A DNA stretch of 15,221 nucleotides from an uncultured Thermoguttaceae bacterium. GTDB taxonomy: Bacteria; Planctomycetota; Planctomycetia; Pirellulales; Thermoguttaceae. Positions 13,666 through 15,221 of the stretch are shown here, in pieces (position 1 is the stretch's first letter; each line of letters begins with the position of its first letter). The notes beneath the pieces were generated by a model. The model saw only the letters and a list, made by a program, of their open reading frames with translations, was not told where the DNA came from and made no database searches. Location of the stretch: contig CAKVCP010000049.1 of assembly GCA_934725735.1 (NCBI GenBank), forward strand, positions 1 through 15,221, written 5' to 3'. The translations under genes and the position numbers were made by a program.

Positions 13666-14526
13666 TCACACTATTCGTATGGGGTCGCTTTCTTTGGCGC
13701 TTGCCTTCACTGTAAGCGAGGGAAATTCCTTTTTGAGACGTTCCGCCAGAATCACCATCGAAAAACGTTCCGTTGAATAGTGCCCCGCGAGAACCGCGCA
13801 AATATTCTGCGCGCGCGCCTCCAAGCAGGCGTGAAAACGCGCTTCCCCCAACAGAATCGCGTCCGCTCCTCTACGCGCCGCCTCTCCTATAAAGTCGTCC
13901 GCCGCGCCGCAGCCGATTGCGACCGTCTTAATCAAACGATCGTCGGGACCGACCGCCAGCGCGCCTTCGATCTGGAGCATATCTTTAATTTGCGCGATGA
14001 ACTCAGAAAACTTCTTAGGCTCCGAAAGACGACCGATGCGCCCCGTCCCCAACTGCGCCTCTCCCGCCTTAATCGTTCCGGCAAGATATTCTTCTTCCTC
14101 GGCGTCGAGTCCCGCGAGCATCTCGCGCGTCGCGGGAAGTTTCCCCTCGTAGAGCGGTTTCACGTCGACGAGGCAAAGTCCTTCCGCAAGCTGTCTATTC
14201 ACGCCGAAGAACGCGGAATCGTGCGCCGTATGAGGGCTATATACGGAAATTTGCGCTCCGACGAGTTTTAGAAGAAGCGTTCCGTCCGTCGTGTCCGTCG
14301 TCCATTTTTTCGCCGAATGAAACGGAAACGGATGATGGGAAACAATGCAGTCGACGCCCTCGGCGATCGCTTCGTCGACGACCGCTTTGTCGATCGTAAG
14401 GCACGTCAAAATCTTGTCGACTTTTTTCTGGCGCGAACCAAGGAGAAGCCCGACGTTGTCCCAATCTTCAGCAAGAATTGGAGGGCAGATTTTTTCCATA
14501 AAGTCGATGATGTTTTGAAGTTTCAT
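13666..14526 (-). CDS. NIF3/DUF34 family metal-binding protein
   Basis: The 286-residue product matches the NIF3-like (YbgI/YqfO, DUF34) family: WDNVGLLLG at 22-30, the metal-site His pair in VSHHPFPF (64-65), HTAHDS near 99-104 (usual form HTNLD), and the C-terminal AGHYSTER with His249 and Glu253. These residues bind two metals in family structures. Proteins of this family are widely conserved but have no firm enzyme role; a part in metal insertion or in GTP cyclohydrolase I activity (as annotated in some databases) is unproven. The length agrees with the short YbgI-like form, though the middle (about 130-200) looks like a partial insert. ATG 14524-14526 has GAGGAA (14538-14533) as its ribosome site. 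The gene is divergent from the + strand gene at 14679. Confidence 0.92.
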   Translation of the reverse strand: MKLQNIIDFMEKICPPILAEDWDNVGLLLGSRQKKVDKILTCLTIDKAVVDEAIAEGVDCIVSHHPFPFHSAKKWTTDTTDGTLLLKLVGAQISVYSPHTAHDSAFFGVNRQLAEGLCLVDVKPLYEGKLPATREMLAGLDAEEEEYLAGTIKAGEAQLGTGRIGRLSEPKKFSEFIAQIKDMLQIEGALAVGPDDRLIKTVAIGCGAADDFIGEAARRGADAILLGEARFHACLEARAQNICAVLAGHYSTERFSMVILAERLKKEFPSLTVKASAKESDPIRIV

Positions 14527-14576
14527 ATTTTATTCCTCAGTTGCGACAAAGAGAACGAGGGAGAAAGACCGTCCAC

Positions 14577-14604
14577 TTTACTGTTGATTGGTTACAAGTA
14601 TAAT
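14577..14604 (+). promoter_or_regulatory. Promoter for the gene at 14679
   Basis: TTTACT (14577-14582, four of six matches to TTGACA) and a perfect TATAAT (14599-14604) are 16 bases apart. Its -10 overlaps the opposite-facing promoter. Confidence 0.5.
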
Positions 14605-14624
14605 TGTTCTATGTCGCGTTTCCA
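14597..14624 (-). promoter_or_regulatory. Promoter for the NIF3 gene
   Basis: On the - strand, TGGAAA (14624-14619, four of six) and TATACT (14602-14597, five of six) are 16 bases apart. The -10 shares bases 14599-14602 with the + strand -10, so the two promoters are face to face on one A/T-rich core and likely exclude each other. Confidence 0.45.
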
Positions 14625-14678
14625 GTAGCGCGGGCCTTTTTTTTCAAATTCGACCCTTATTCGCAGGAGGTCGGCTCC

Positions 14679-15221
14679 ATGACGAGTCGAGAAGGTAAGT
14701 CGTCGCCGTCTTACGCGTCGCGCTTTCGAAACGTCGCGTTCCTTTTGATCGCGACGTCCCTCTTCTGCGCCCTGGGAAGCGCTCTGCTCGATTCTGCCTC
14801 GACGCGATCTCGCCTTTCCGACGTCGCGCGCGAACGTTCTCTCGCGCGTTTTTCAACGAATACTTCCCTCTCTTCGCAGCCCCTTCTTTCTACGGAAACG
14901 TCCGTCGACGCCGACGCGCTCGCGTCTTCGTTGTCAACGGCGCGACGCGACCGCGACGCGCGTTTAACGCGGATGGCGAAGGAATGGCTGGGGAGTGCGT
15001 CCGACGCCGATTATCGCTCGAAAAATCGCGTCGTTTTGCAGGGGTTGGCGCGTTGGAACGTCGACGAATCAACGGCGCGTCCTTTCTTATCCGATTCCGA
15101 AGACGAACGCGTTTGGCGCGAAGCGGCTCGCCCTGCGGAAGATGAGGAACGCTCCGCGATAGAGTCGGCGGCTTTCTTCGCCGATTTAGGATGCGACGCG
15201 GACGTCGACGCCGCGTTGACC
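14679..15221 (+). CDS. Unrecognised single-pass membrane protein, N-terminal part (3' end outside window)
   Basis: ATG 14679 follows a strong AGGAGG (14665-14670), and the frame stays open to the end of the window (181 codons). The start MTSREGKSSPSYASRFRN is basic; FLLIATSLFCALGSALL (about residues 21-37) is one membrane segment or uncleaved signal anchor. The rest would be extracytoplasmic: a Ser/Thr/Ala/Arg/Asp-rich linker (about 40-95), then a more structured, acidic region (about 100-181) with MAKEWLG and NRVVLQGLARWNVDE. I do not recognise a family. The layout of a short inside end, one helix and a charged outer part is compatible with a divisome or envelope protein, but nothing proves it. 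It is divergent from the NIF3 gene. Confidence 0.75.
   Translation, partial: MTSREGKSSPSYASRFRNVAFLLIATSLFCALGSALLDSASTRSRLSDVARERSLARFSTNTSLSSQPLLSTETSVDADALASSLSTARRDRDARLTRMAKEWLGSASDADYRSKNRVVLQGLARWNVDESTARPFLSDSEDERVWREAARPAEDEERSAIESAAFFADLGCDADVDAALT

Noticed and set aside
14612..14644. T8 run after a GC-rich stretch as a terminator in the leader of the gene at 14679
   Set aside because: The possible stem is only about four bases and unstable, so I do not call a terminator.

Overview
The window looks like chromosomal DNA from a planctomycete, probably of the Pirellulales type. This is inferred from the tandem DUF1080 (3-keto-disaccharide hydrolase-like) secreted protein, the very long low-complexity pseudopilins, and a GCG/CGC/GAC-rich codon style. 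I could not test the taxonomy. No tRNA, rRNA, CRISPR array, transposase or phage gene was seen. Every stretch without a gene is under 300 bases and most carry readable control signals.

Layout. (1) 1-5352, + strand: the end of a Gln/Gly/Asn/Met-rich repeat protein, then three type II secretion (T2S) minor pseudopilins in the order H, I, J. Each has a clear prepilin N-terminus, but large disordered Ser/Gly/Asp/Arg-rich segments are inserted into or appended to the conserved core. (2) 5368-7305: a polytopic membrane protein of unknown function, in the place where gspK would often sit. (3) 7387-9205: smpB (trans-translation) and mutY (adenine glycosylase), one base apart. (4) 9364-11161: a secreted double-DUF1080 protein and a small Ala-rich lipoprotein, each with its own promoter and terminator. 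(5) 11297-13373, - strand: a zinc/manganese-type ABC permease broken by an in-frame TAG, and gapA (GAPDH) with a long structured leader. (6) 13666-14526, - strand: a NIF3/DUF34 metal-binding protein. (7) 14679 to the end, + strand: the start of an unrecognised single-membrane-pass protein, divergent from the NIF3 gene.

How the parts relate. The H-I-J genes overlap or nearly touch and should be translationally coupled parts of one pseudopilus tip. The DUF1080 protein, the lipoprotein and gapA share a different codon style from their neighbours, as expected for highly expressed genes. Plus- and minus-strand transcription converge on a strong two-way terminator at 11231-11258.

The points most worth a second look are the split pseudopilin cores with a recurring L-x-G-S-L-type motif, an arginine-only basic domain in the J pseudopilin, the amber-interrupted permease, and the terminator-like hairpins placed inside leaders and between operon genes.
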